Shown piece by piece: positions 12,601-21,318 of a stretch of 64,000 bases of DNA (within the stretch, counting starts at the first letter, position 1; each line of letters begins with the position of its first letter). The stretch is from Harmonia axyridis (lineage: Eukaryota > Arthropoda > Insecta > Coleoptera > Coccinellidae). The position numbers and the translations under genes are program-made. The notes below the pieces were generated by a model that did not search any database, was not told where the DNA came from, and was given only the letters and a program-made list of their open reading frames with translations. The stretch is taken from positions 37,231,720 through 37,295,719 of the forward strand of contig NC_059504.1 of NCBI RefSeq assembly GCF_914767665.1. Reading direction: 5' to 3'.

Positions 12601-15600
12601 GACAAATATAACATTTGGACTTCCACCGAAGAAACCCTAAATGGATTCGTTCAGTTCAACGAAGGGTTATATCCTAAACTGGACTTCTGCTCCCATCTTG
12701 ACTTCTACGACGAGAGCTCTTCTAATGGGGCTGATTTATTTATCACCATTGGTGCACTTTTGGCGAAGGCTTTAATGGAATGGAATTTATTAGAATTGCC
12801 ATTAGCAACCCCAATATTTAAATACTTGCTGAATAAACAATGTCTAAATTTCGATGATCTGAAATATGTGCATCCTGCAGTCCACAAGGTATTGGGATAT
12901 ATAAGACAATTGATTACAGAACGTGAGAAAATTTTAGACGACAACGAACTGACAGATTCCGAAAAGTCATCTTTAATAAAGGATCTGACTATAAATGGAG
13001 ATAGCCTTGAATCTTATAACCTGAACTTCGTTTTGCCGGGTCATGAAGGAATTGGTAAGTAAAAACATTTTACAGTTCAATACTGGCCGATCTAGGGAAT
13101 TTTACAGAGGCGGCATCACTCGATGGAAATTAATATAATCAATGGACTTAACTTGGTGTCCTCAGTTCGAATGACTGTGAGATAATTCTGCAGAACATTT
13201 CAAAAACGACTAAAGATATCATTCTCCGATTGATACAGATCCTAACTTAATTTCTATTTTCCACAGACACCCGGGATGTCAATAATTACTGAATGAACTA
13301 TTCTTGGTAGCTGTTTACCTGACCCTCGACTTAATTTCCATCAATCTCAAACGCTCAATTTTGAATGATAAATGGTTTCTAGTTGGAAAAACTGTGAGAC
13401 AGCACTATACGGCAGATTTTTCGAATTCACCCGTGGCAAAACTTCACAGCTGTTACCATGAAATAATAATATATTGTGCAATGAGTGGGGAAAGTCCAAT
13501 TTTTCTCGCGAGTTTGGAAGTTTGTGGCACGAACCTGAAAGGCGAGTGCCGCAAACATAGTTACAAGCGAGAAAAGGACTTTCTCCACATGTTGCATACT
13601 ATACTCTTCCTACAACTGCACAAATTTCAATAATTCAAGTAATGGACTTGATTCAAATCAAAATGGCCTTCGTTGACAGTATGTGCTTATTTATTGCGTT
13701 TCCATAGAAACGACTCAAAAGCTCAATTTCATTGGTCTACCAAGCGAGGTGTGGGCAAAGTTCTGTGAGAAATAATATTTCCCACAGTATGAGTAAAACA
13801 TAGTTTTGAAATTGAGTAAGCTATGAAGAATACGCTACTCTTCATAGGAGTTATAGGCAAACACTTTCATACTACAGTATGTAGTATAATAGCATAAGAC
13901 CTTTTTATGAGCATATTTAATAGGCTGAGTCGAGGGCTGAGTACAAAGAGTATAATATATATTGTTAACAATCCCTCATTCTAGCGGATCCGCGGGATTG
14001 ATAATTTTTATCACGTGGGATGGCGGGATTGATATTTTGATGCGGGATTGGAATCCCTAATTCGGAGTAATGAAAATATATAACCGACATTTCGTTGGTC
14101 CACTTTTTACGGGACACCCTGTATAAATTATAATTTTTGTTTGATTGCCAATCGTAGAGTAGGTAGACATTTTCGAGTCGCTTGTTTTTCACAAAATAAC
14201 ATATGTATTTCTACACAGAATTGATCCCTGATGGAGCGAATACATCAGTTGACATCATGAATGCTCATGTCTATGTAGATGCTATCATGAAGAAATTGTT
14301 CGTTGGCGTACAGAAACAGATGAGCGCCTTGAAGTGGGGGTTTGATCACGTAATAAAATTAAGTAAACTCAACATGTTCGAGCCAGAAGAATTACAACAC
14401 ATCATTTTTGGAGAGGAAGATGACTCTTCGTATTGGTCTTACGAAAATTTGATAAAATACGTGCAATTAGAAGATTGCACCGTAGATGATATTGAAATAC
14501 AAGACCTTTTCGGTATATTATCATCTGCCAAGAAAGAAACGAGAAGAAACTTCTTGGAATTCGTGAGTGGCTGTTCGCGTTTGCCAATGGGTGGTGAGTA
14601 AACTATTTTTAATTCAAAATTGATATTAATGATAATTTTTATGATAATAATAATGTAAGAGACACTTGGATGTTTTATATGTGATGAGCTCGGTAGATAC
14701 AACATTCAAACCACAGTATAAACGAGCAAAAAAAATATATGAAGATACACTTGCAAAACGAAAGGCAGAACGTTTTCAAAAAGAAATAGAAAACTCAGAC
14801 AATAGAACAAAAACTGTATGGTCCATAATAAATAACATAAAGAGTGGTTCAGGTATACCCAGAGATATCCAGATGGATGGAGATGGTGAGATGATTGCAA
14901 ATCATTTTAACAGCTATTTTCTGAACTGTACAGCAGACTTGTTGTCTGCTTCACCTGTAGGAGACCACCAAACTTATTTCGAGCAAGCAGATAGATCAAT
15001 GTTTCTCAAACCAATAACAGAAACTGAGATAATAAAAGTAGTGAATAGCTTGAGTAATAAACACAGTAGTGGTTATGATGAAATACCAACTTCTTTGATG
15101 AAATTTTGTATTCATGAGGTCATTTCACCCCTAACTTTTGCCATCACCACATCTTTCAGAACAGGGGTTTTTCCAGACAAATTAAAACTGGCAACTGTAA
15201 GGCCTTTACATAAAAAAGGAGATGGGTCAGGTGTGGAGCATTATCGACCGATAAGTTTGCTGCCCTGTTTTTCCAAAGTGTTTGAGAAATGCATGAGTAT
15301 CAGATTGATGGAGTACTTTTTGGATAATGATATGTTCTATAGGGGCCAACATGCCTACATGAAGGGAAGGGGAACTCAGACTGCTCTGTATGAATTTACT
15401 GAGTCAATCTTACAAGCACTGGAGAATAAAAGCTACGTGATGGGTTTATTTTTGGATCTGACAAAGGCTTATGACTGTGTAAATCATCAGCTTTTGTTGA
15501 AGAAACTGAAGCTGTATGGGATAACTGGGGTTGTTATGTCCTGGTTGAGGTCGTATCTATCGGGAAGGTTGCAGCAGACTGTTGTTACTGAAAAAGGAGT

Positions 15601-16649
15601 ATCTGTGAAGTCAAGGATAGGGATGGTTGAGATGGGCATTCCACAGGGAAGTATAATCGGTCCAATTTTGTTCAATATATATATTAATGACGCTCGGGAG
15701 TGTATTGTTGGACGGAATTGCTCGTTAACTAACTATGCCGATGATAAGAACATATTAATAACTGCTCAAGAAATGCAATCATTACTCAATGATTCGGATA
15801 GGATTTTTAAATTATTTTCTGAATGGACTTCAAACGAAAGACTGATTTTAAATGAAAATAAAACGAATTGTGTCATATTCAAAACCAACAGATCTAATCT
15901 TGAGTGTCCAAATACAATAAAACTAAATGAATCTGAAATTAATATAAGTACTGAAACTAAGCTCTTAGGATTAACGATAGACTCAGTTCTATCATGGGAA
16001 GCTCATATAGAAAACCTCAATAAGAGATTGAACTCGGTTTGTTATACTTTGAGAGTTATGTCACAATATCTCGGCAAAGATGGCCTGAAGATGATTTATT
16101 ATTCAAATTTTGAATCCCTCGTTAGATATGGTTTAATTTTTTATGGTAGTGTCAGAGCAGTGGACAATATATTTAAGACACAGAAAAGAGCAGTCAGGAC
16201 AATAAATAAACTTGATTTTAGAGCTTCATGCAGAGGTTATTTCAAGAGTAGCAATTTTCTAACAGTAATAGCGCTACACATTGAAGAGTGTATAATGTTT
16301 CTTTTCAAGAATAGAGATTACTTCAGTTCAAATTTGCCATCACATTCTCATAATAATAGAAATTGTTTATATGTATATCCAGTTCATAGATTGACTGTAA
16401 CGGAGAGAGGAGCAAAGTATTCTTGCATGAAGTACTATAACAAATTGCCACCAAGAATAAGGCAAATTGATCAACAAAATAGATTCAAAAAAGAATTACA
16501 CAAGTTTTTACTAGATCTTGAACCGTATACAATCCATGAATATCTCAATTCTCCAACATAGAATTTATATTTGTTTTTTTCTTTGACATATATTTCGTTC
16601 TGATTATATATATATTGTAAAAGTGTATGTGTAAGATTTTCGAAATAAA

Positions 16650-16680
<31 letters not shown>

Positions 16681-18216
16681 ATCTTTATTCGCTCAAAATT
16701 ACAGAACTACAATTTTAACATACATAAACATACCTACCAGAATTTATACAATTGCTCGGCTACGGTAATATATCTAACGAGCGTTCATTAAAATTGGTGG
16801 TCAAGAGTGCTGTGGAGAAATTAGAGTTGATTATCTGTGAGTGCGAGTACCGCTTAGCTTATATCTTATATCTTAGCTTATCTTCCCAGATTCGAAGTAT
16901 GTAAACAAAATGTTAGTGATATGGTACAAGCTAAGCGATACCTGTTGTCACAGAAAATCATCTCAAATTTCTCCACAGCACTCTTGACCATAAATTTAAA
17001 TGATCGCTCATTATATAAAAACTTGAGGCAAATGAATGATAAGTTAACACAAAGTCATAGAATGTCTATAGAAGATACCTAGTTAGATAGAGAGAAAACT
17101 TTGTTAGTCTTTACATTCATGCTTTGCAGGAAACTTTCTCGCACTGTTTTTGTTTCAGAAAATATCACAGGGTCTTAAATAGTTATATTTCTTACTATCG
17201 CTGAAAATAATCCTTAAGAGGCATCAGCAGCTCAATTCAAAACGAAATTAGATTAGAGATCTTTTCACAAATCACCGATTCTAATGGGGTTTTCACAGAA
17301 TTTCCTTACAATAATCTACATGGTAAAAAGTGAATATTTTCAATTTGCGAATGAAAAAAAATCTGGTAACTTTTCTTTTTTCGCAAATAAAAAGGGTGAT
17401 ATAGTATGTGCTTTGTATAAAGCACTGATATATTTTCAAAATATTCATGACAAAACCTAACAAAAATCATTACGAAAGGGGTAAATTTGTAATATTAATC
17501 CTTATTAAGGAACAATTGACTACGCCACTGGAATGTTTACTGAAACACTACTTGTCAATTTTACAGGTTTGTTGTTTTTCTATCACACTTTATCATCATA
17601 GTGTTGTAATAGAGAACAACACAACGCTATTTACCTCTAAGGGCACCTCTATCTTTTCTTTTCTCTGATCAAAAAACTGTCAGATAATTCATAAATTATC
17701 CAACTACATATAATTCTCATGGACATATATATTTCTATAGCAACCATTCCAACAATTGCGATTTCTGAAAAATTCGTTTCAATTTATCACTACAGGATAA
17801 ATAAAAAGATTGTGGGAATTGTAATAATTTGCGAATACAATATTCTCGCTACGCTCGGCTTCGAACTATCAGCCGCGGCAGTCAATCTACTACTTTGCTG
17901 CCTAGTAAAACAGATAACTATTACCAATTTATTTTGGTTTAGTGACACTTCATGAAACGAAAAGAGTGAGATAGAGTTAGAAAAAAAATCATAAAATAAT
18001 AATTAATCAATTGGATTTTCTTTAACACAATTTTTTGTCTTTGTAGGTTTTGCAGTATTAAGTCCACCATTGACGATTTACATTTATGAAGGTTATCCTG
18101 CGGCGCACACTTGTTCGCGCCGGTTTAATTTGAAACGAGGTATGGTCCATTGTGAATTGAAGAAATTCATCGAGGACATAATTCCTGAATCGCTTAACTA
18201 CTTTGGCTTGGTCTAA
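3235..18216 (+). CDS. Gene A: TRIP12/UFD4-like HECT E3 ubiquitin ligase, 3' part (8 exons)
   Basis: This is a split gene of about 960 codons in the window: exons 3235-3658, 5754-5837, 7555-8002, 8162-8471, 9930-10432, 12484-13054, 14219-14593 and 18047-18216. All borders are GT-AG and phases agree, except for one extra base in exon 3. HECT ligases accept ubiquitin on a Cys and pass it to a substrate Lys. The TRIP12 assignment rests on the pre-HECT block with DPFAALIGKYPPW, CPFVFP and DRIRAL, the HECT N-lobe NEIGAGKGLKKEL, the C-lobe LSPPLT, and AAHTC with the catalytic Cys. The protein ends YFGLV, keeping the Phe at position -4 that HECT enzymes need. The 5' exons lie left of the window or are lost. 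The frameshift means the gene could be a pseudogene or contain a sequencing error; the rest of the frame is clean. Confidence 0.85.
3659..5753 (+). other. Gene A intron 1 with repeat fragments
   Basis: About 4040-4480 holds two to three diverged tandem units of roughly 170 bp; each has a 'cagacgctttcca' block and an 'aatggctgattttta' block. Short pieces ending 'caccctgta' and a 'gggggtcatgacccccc' palindrome (5461-5480) are dispersed transposon ends. The stretch 5540-5680 is a copy of a repeat also found at 20870-21000. Confidence 0.5.
5754..5837 (+). CDS. Gene A exon A2 (28 codons)
   Basis: The acceptor is ttttttttttcag and the donor is caa|gtgagt; it is 84 bp with phase 0 on both sides. 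It encodes an acidic/aromatic stretch, LEYEFVNWTINQ, which lines up with IEFEVWMKDQ of exon B7 in gene B. Matching length, phase and neighbour in gene B is the main support for so small an exon. Confidence 0.75.
5926..6755. repeat. Foldback (long inverted-repeat) element in gene A intron 2
   Basis: Two arms of about 300 bp are inverted copies. The left arm holds 'agagatctcatgatgaca' and the right arm ends 'tgtcatcatgagatctct'; the correspondence continues inward through 'acgtgtaccgctcaat' and 'aatgctcgtatcgaaattt'. About 230 bp of loop lies between. No transposase is encoded, so it is a non-autonomous foldback or palindromic MITE. It starts about 90 bp after exon A2. Confidence 0.75.
6756..7554 (+). 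other. Remainder of gene A intron 2
   Basis: This is AT-rich intron sequence with a pyrimidine-rich acceptor (aattctttttacag) at its end. Nothing else was recognised. Confidence 0.4.
7555..8002 (+). pseudogene. Gene A exon A3 with +1 frameshift
   Basis: The exon is bounded by tctttttacag and ccg|gtgagt. It is 448 bp, whereas flanking phases (0 and 0) require a multiple of three. The entry frame gives VEEYTKYYNLGNTRYP and reaches TAG after KQELE near 7670. The exit frame is open from NWNRYYKASFFDE (about 7656) through MRVFLDVFFGIPVRP to QVIP. Dropping one T in GAATAG would join them, so a single-base insertion is the simplest reading. A 52 bp micro-intron ending at ...aaacaag would also restore frame, but it lacks a good donor or pyrimidine tract. 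The rest of the exon is clean. Confidence 0.75.
8162..8471 (+). CDS. Gene A exon A4
   Basis: The acceptor is cttttgtttcag and the donor is g|gtaagt; the exon is 310 bp, entered in phase 0 and left after one base. It encodes a block including SFNGIVLSPQMTIYEVIRKY. This resembles the short ubiquitin-like stretch before the HECT domain in TRIP12-type ligases, where a 'hydrophobic-N-G-x-L-x-P-x-M-T-x-Y' pattern is typical. It is separated from A3 by only 159 bp. Confidence 0.8.
8472..9929 (+). other. Gene A intron 4
   Basis: This is AT-rich intron sequence. No transposon protein, inverted repeat or RNA gene was recognised. Confidence 0.4.
9930..10432 (+). CDS. Gene A exon A5: pre-HECT region
   Basis: The acceptor is gtgattttcag and the donor is gag|gtaaag; it has two bases plus 167 codons. 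It carries the most family-specific signature in the gene: LLDPFAALIGKYPPWIKYI, then NCPFVFPLRMRTFVF and LSLDRIRALVNII. These match the 'dPl...tG..P.Wl...CPF.FP...R...F....DR.RA' block that precedes the HECT fold in TRIP12/UFD4 proteins. Confidence 0.85.
10433..11015 (+). other. Gene A intron 5, first part
   Basis: This is intron sequence with no recognised coding or RNA feature. A short TE-like segment with 'tagcttcggcta' lies just before the foldback element that follows. Confidence 0.35.
11016..11660. repeat. Palindromic foldback element, 645 bp
   Basis: It begins TACAGGGTGGCCATTTGAAA and ends in the inverse. The arms, about 200-300 bp, include a block around 'acggacgcatagcgcttcaa' in both orientations. 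The element is centred near 11340 and flanked by TA-rich target sequence. No transposase is present. The same terminal 12 bases, TACAGGGTGGCC, end the unrelated-looking foldback at 45685-47123. Confidence 0.8.
11680..12200 (-). repeat. Dispersed hAT-like repeat, partial copy
   Basis: Minus-strand partial copy of the repeat at 1123-2477. Shared blocks include the 'agggtgatattttttct' segment, 'taagctgtgat' and 'aggaatctctcattttt'. Confidence 0.5.
12484..13054 (+). CDS. Gene A exon A6: HECT N-lobe
   Basis: The acceptor is ctctttttttcag and the donor is g|gtaagt; it has 190 codons plus one base. It begins the HECT fold proper with WNVTFKNEIGAGKGLKKELF, the 'NE.G.G.G...E.F' motif. It continues with GALLAKALMEWNLLELPLA and FKYLLNKQ, and ends ESYNLNFVLPGHEGIG. 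The last is the TRIP12-type 'L.F.LPG' strand. The E2-binding N-lobe is complete in this exon plus A7. Confidence 0.9.
13055..13473 (+). other. Gene A intron 6, first part
   Basis: This is intron sequence. A block from about 13310 resembles 37460-37620 ('gaccctcg.cttaatttcca' and onwards), so it is a dispersed repeat fragment. Confidence 0.4.
13474..13870 (+). repeat. Dispersed repeat, uninterrupted copy
   Basis: This copy matches 48424-48528 and 49340-49620 almost continuously ('gtggggaaagtcca', 'gagaaaaggactttct', 'tttccatagaaacgactcaaaag', 'tgagaaataatatttccc'). At 48.5 kb the same repeat is split by an 811 bp palindrome, so this copy shows the empty site. Confidence 0.65.
14219..14593 (+). 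CDS. Gene A exon A7: HECT N-lobe end and hinge
   Basis: The acceptor is atttctacacag and the donor is g|gtgagt. It encodes ELIPDGANTSVDIMNAHVYV ('L.P.G....V...N...Y'), then MFEPEELQHIIFGEED. That is the HECT 'l..f.p.EL..l..G' signature. It ends with FLEFVSGCSRLPMGG, matching 'Fl.FvTG..rLP.gG'. These motifs fix it as HECT sequence beyond reasonable doubt. Confidence 0.9.
14650..16680 (+). mobile_element. 5'-truncated LINE in gene A intron 7
   Basis: A non-LTR retrotransposon copy begins inside its ORF2 (no endonuclease domain) and ends in an ATT-repeat tail at about 16650-16677. It is in the same orientation as gene A. 5' truncation and a simple-repeat tail are normal for target-primed integration. 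No clear target-site duplication was found. Confidence 0.85.
14666..16561 (+). CDS. LINE reverse transcriptase (ORF2 fragment), uninterrupted
   Basis: The 631-codon frame has the RT motifs in order: KLATVRPLHKKGDG and YRPISLLPCFSKVFEK (RT1-2), LFLDLTKAYDCVNHQLL with the first catalytic Asp, GIPQGSIIGPILFNIYIND, and LTNYADDKNI with the YADD active site. It closes with the LINE C-terminal pattern FKKELHKFLLDLEPYTIHEY. The apparent start is only the first ATG after the truncation, since the endonuclease half is missing. The open frame suggests a fairly recent insertion. It is closest to Jockey/CR1-type elements. Confidence 0.9.
   Translation: MDVLYVMSSVDTTFKPQYKRAKKIYEDTLAKRKAERFQKEIENSDNRTKTVWSIINNIKSGSGIPRDIQMDGDGEMIANHFNSYFLNCTADLLSASPVGDHQTYFEQADRSMFLKPITETEIIKVVNSLSNKHSSGYDEIPTSLMKFCIHEVISPLTFAITTSFRTGVFPDKLKLATVRPLHKKGDGSGVEHYRPISLLPCFSKVFEKCMSIRLMEYFLDNDMFYRGQHAYMKGRGTQTALYEFTESILQALENKSYVMGLFLDLTKAYDCVNHQLLLKKLKLYGITGVVMSWLRSYLSGRLQQTVVTEKGVSVKSRIGMVEMGIPQGSIIGPILFNIYINDARECIVGRNCSLTNYADDKNILITAQEMQSLLNDSDRIFKLFSEWTSNERLILNENKTNCVIFKTNRSNLECPNTIKLNESEINISTETKLLGLTIDSVLSWEAHIENLNKRLNSVCYTLRVMSQYLGKDGLKMIYYSNFESLVRYGLIFYGSVRAVDNIFKTQKRAVRTINKLDFRASCRGYFKSSNFLTVIALHIEECIMFLFKNRDYFSSNLPSHSHNNRNCLYVYPVHRLTVTERGAKYSCMKYYNKLPPRIRQIDQQNRFKKELHKFLLDLEPYTIHEYLNSPT
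16779..17011. repeat. Small foldback element
   Basis: Two arms of about 85 bp, inverted, share 'ggtcaagagtgctgtggaga' and 'cgcttagctt'; a ~65 bp loop separates them. It is non-coding and sits in intron 7 of gene A behind the LINE tail. Confidence 0.65.
17012..18046 (+). other. Remainder of gene A intron 7
   Basis: This is AT-rich intron sequence ending in the acceptor attttttgtctttgtag. No further feature was recognised. Confidence 0.4.
18047..18216 (+). CDS. Gene A exon A8: HECT C-lobe with catalytic cysteine and stop
   Basis: The two leading bases complete the second Gly of the 'LPMGG' join, followed by FAVLSPPLTIYIYEGYPAAH and TCSRRFNLK. The Cys at 18112-18114 falls in the 'P...TC...l.LP' position of HECT enzymes. 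The tail after it is divergent: the usual 'LP.Y' after the Cys loop is RGMVH here. It ends NYFGLV, stop 18214-18216, with Phe fourth from the end. Retention of both the Cys and this Phe argues for, but does not prove, an active enzyme. Confidence 0.88.
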
Positions 18217-18534
18217 TGTTGATAGCGCTAACATGGAAGAAGTACGCATATATATGGTAGGTAATTATACTGAATCTACATCAAAAATTCTCTGCCAATT
18301 GTCGTGGACTATGCCTTCTCGTCTTTCGCTTCTTGAGAGTCAGCATTCACTGTATTTCCTCTTTGTAACATTATTATCCCCCAAGAAATTTTGATTAACT
18401 AGTCCGCAAAGCACGCTGCACACTGTATACTCAGTGTTCCAGGGGGATCCCGAGGACACGAAGTGGTCTACGGTGTCATGAGGAATAATAATAATATTAT
18501 TATTATTGATTTGATTATTTACCCTGTTCACCTT
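18217..18534 (+). other. 3' flank of gene A
   Basis: This should contain the 3' UTR. No AATAAA-type polyadenylation signal stands out. An (AAT)n/(ATT)n palindrome lies at about 18484-18508. Confidence 0.35.
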
Positions 18535-19617
18535 TTATTGTGAGGTGAAATTTGATTTCAGGATTGTTACTGAATATATTTATTGTTTACGATATGAACT
18601 GTCATTTGATAGGCAACGTTTCGGGCAGTGCCTATTTTCAAGCCTGTAAAATATATAAAAAACAAACCTAATGAACATACAATGGAACTAACAACAATCG
18701 AACAAGTATATAATATAGGTAAACTTTTTATATTGAATAGAGATCTAATTCCATATGTTGACTTATTGCCTTCTTATTTACATATAGGTACATATACATT
18801 CTATTTTTGTTTCACATACTCATTTCGTCGGACGTTATTGTGTTAATGAAGTGAGGTTATGATGTTTAATAGACATATACAAATTAAAAATCTATACAGC
18901 AAATTAAAAGCACTGACACCCACGGATGAAACATCGCATGTGGTATACAAGATTAATTGTAATGATTGTGAAGGTGTATACAGAGGGCAGACGGAACAAA
19001 AACTGAAGAACAGACTAAAAGGACACAAATATTCCAAGACACCGACTGCACTATTTAAACACAAGACCTCGCATGAGCACACATTCTATTACGAACAACA
19101 GAAATATTAGACAGAGAACCACACAAAAAATCTAGAGAATTTCTCGAAATGATACGTATAAAACAACATGAAAATTCTATTAACGACAGAACCGACATAA
19201 AGAATTTACATAAAATGTATTCCTCACTTCTGACCAACATTGAACAGACAACCGGACATTAGAAAAAAGAAGATATCGAAGTTGACCAACACCCAACTCT
19301 ATTAAATATCATAACCTCACTTCATTAACACAATAACATCCGATACTCCGACGAAATGAGTTTGTGAAACAAAAATAGAATGTATATGTATATCTAAATA
19401 AGAAGGTAATAAGTGAACATATGGAATTAGATCTCTATATTCAATATAAAAAGTTCACCTATATTATATACTTGTTCGATTGTTAGTTCCATTGTATGTT
19501 TATTAGGAGTGTTTTTTATGTATTTTACAGCCTTGTTGCCTATCAAATGACAGTTCATATCGTAAACAATAAATATATTCAGTAACAACCCTGAAATCAA
19601 ATTTCACCTTACAATAA
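18535..19617 (+). mobile_element. Penelope-like element remnant between inverted arms
   Basis: Left arm 18535-18862 and right arm 19308-19617 are inverted copies ('gtttacgatatgaactgtca' and its inverse; 'acttcattaacacaataac' and its inverse). Between them lies only the C-terminal GIY-YIG end of a Penelope-like retroelement. Penelope elements are known for terminal repeats in direct or inverted arrangement, which fits. The RT part is absent, so it cannot move by itself. Confidence 0.7.
18859..19262 (+). pseudogene. Penelope-type GIY-YIG endonuclease domain, frameshifted
   Basis: The frame reads LYSKLKALTPTDETSHVVYK, then INCNDCEGVYRGQTEQKLKN and RLKGHK. The 'Y.I.C..C...Y.GqT...l..R...H' pattern and the following ALFKHKTSHEHTF are the GIY-YIG endonuclease of Penelope-like elements. 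The frame stops at 19108-19110. One base away it continues ILDREPHKKSREFLEMIRI and YSSLLTN to a stop at 19260-19262. It is thus a single frameshift remnant of the C-terminal domain, with no RT in front. Confidence 0.8.
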
Positions 19618-19630
19618 ATACTAATAGTGG

Positions 19631-19877
19631 GCCCTATTCTGTAACTCGAATAGAAATGAACGAATCGGATCGTAATTTGAGAAATCGGGATGTTTCACTT
19701 CTATCGCGTCCAAATTTGGTATTCTGTATCCAATTCGCCTTCTAACGCCAAATTTAATTCGTAATTGATATCCATAGAAATTTCACTTGAGTTAAAGAAT
19801 ACAAATTCGAAACGATTCTGGTGCATTTCTATTCGATCCATACCATCTCTATTCGATTTGAAGTTACAGAATAGGGC
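19631..19877. repeat. MITE, ~247 bp, with 16 bp terminal inverted repeats
   Basis: It starts GCCCTATTCTGTAACT and ends with the exact inverse AGTTACAGAATAGGGC, allowing a small insertion; inner TCGAATAGA is also inverted. It is non-coding. Termini of this kind occur in several DNA-transposon superfamilies, so none is named. Confidence 0.7.
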
Positions 19878-19966
19878 TGAATAGCTCTTTATTTCCAAAT
19901 CATGAGATACAAGCAGAACAAGCACAAATGAAGAGAAATAGGGTCAAAATAACATTTACCTACCCC

Positions 19967-20160
19967 TTAACAGCAAAAATCTTCTATATTATAGGGCTCT
20001 AAATTTAGCAATAAACTAAATATCTTTTTCTTAAACAGTTTATAATCATTTATTTCTTTAAAGAAGAACTTTAAACATCTGCATTCAAGCTGCTTTTGTG
20101 CTGAATTTAATTCACATTTTGGAAAATTATATGATAATGTTCTTGTGGTATATCTATTTT
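19967..20160 (-). pseudogene. LINE ORF2 3' end fragment
   Basis: The minus-strand frame ends FKEINDYKLFKKKIFSLLLN and LEPYNIEDFCC, the C-terminal pattern of the same broad LINE group as the element at 14650-16680. Only the last 60 or so codons remain, abutting another LINE fragment in the opposite orientation. Confidence 0.65.
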
Positions 20161-20173
20161 TGATATTTTGATA

Positions 20174-20760
20174 TGGAAGGAAAATACCTAGGTGTAATTG
20201 TGATAGAGAATCTAAGCTGGTCCGACCACATTCTTCAGGCGGTAAACAAGGCCAAAAGAACCTCATTGATGGTTCAGAAAGCTTTTGGTAGATGTGATCC
20301 CTCCACATGAGCTATCCTTTATAAACTTTACGTAAGACCCATATTGGAGACTCAGCATTGTTGGAGAGCGTCCAGCGATGGGCAACTCGTCTACTCTACG
20401 GCATCTTACGTCCCAGTTATGGTGAAAGACTGTCCATCATGAATTTGCCCACGTTCGATGACAGGAGGCTGCGTGGTGATCTGATCATAACTTTCCGTGC
20501 TCTCCACAACTTTTTCGGAGTTGACCTCACTGGTCTCTTCAAGTTGGACCTGGACGACCGTCTGCTAGGTGATGCTTACAAGCTGAGGAAGGAGAGTTTC
20601 AAAACATCTCAAAGACAGTTCTTCATCACAAACCGCGTGTATTCCGTTTGGAAAACAATTCGTCCCTAAAGCGTTGAAACCACTCTCGGCACGTTTTTCC
20701 ACTAATAGCGTCCTCACCATAGGTATTTGAGAGAATTCGATGAGCCTCATCCGCAGAATT
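20174..20760 (+). pseudogene. LINE ORF2 C-terminal region, decayed
   Basis: It reads KYLGVIVIENLSWSDHI ... LYKLYVRPILE, with an in-frame stop (TGA at about 20308) and a frameshift. It then gives LESVQRWATRLLYGI, YGERLSIMNLPTFDDRRLRG and YSVWKTIRP. 'R..LE.vQRraTrl...L.Y.eRL..l.LPtl..RR.RGDLI' is the post-RT region of CR1-type LINEs. It belongs to a different family from the LINEs on either side. Confidence 0.75.
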
Positions 20761-20869
20761 CTTCATATTAAAGCTGAAAATTAAAACCTTCTGCAAATTA
20801 CGGAAATTTGGCTGACATGATTATTCGAATATAACTTAATGATGCAGACACAAATCGAATAATGTTTCG

Positions 20870-21000
20870 ATGGCGTTATGTTTACAAATACCTAAACTTA
20901 TTGTATGACATCTACGATCGATTTCTTCGATTATAACTTACTGCTACAGCCATCTATTGCAAAAGAGCGGAAGCAAAGTTGTACACCAAATAGAACGGAA
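20870..21000 (+). repeat. Dispersed repeat, second copy
   Basis: It is similar to 5540-5680: 'gttatgtt.acaaatacc', 'ctacagccatct.ttgcaaaa' and 'cggaagcaaagttgtaca' recur in the same order. It is non-coding. Confidence 0.5.
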
Positions 21001-21318
21001 GAAATAACAGAAATTTTAATTTTGCGCATTCTCAACGTCCTCCCTTTCATCTAGAAAACCAGAATTGTGTATGACATAATCTAAGGTTCCATGCCAAATT
21101 TTATCAAAATAGAATAAGACTTCTATAAGTTAAGGCTGTAACAAGGATGTGTGGATATTGCACATGTCGTTCGAGTGAGAACAGTCGTCTGCTTGTGCTC
21201 TTCATTTGTTTTTATTTTCTAAGATATCCTCAAAATAGTAATAGTAATTCATTGATATTTGTGAGGTCGAATTTAAGAGTGTTTTTTTGGTGAAATATTT
21301 GTAATCGTTTTGGTTCAA

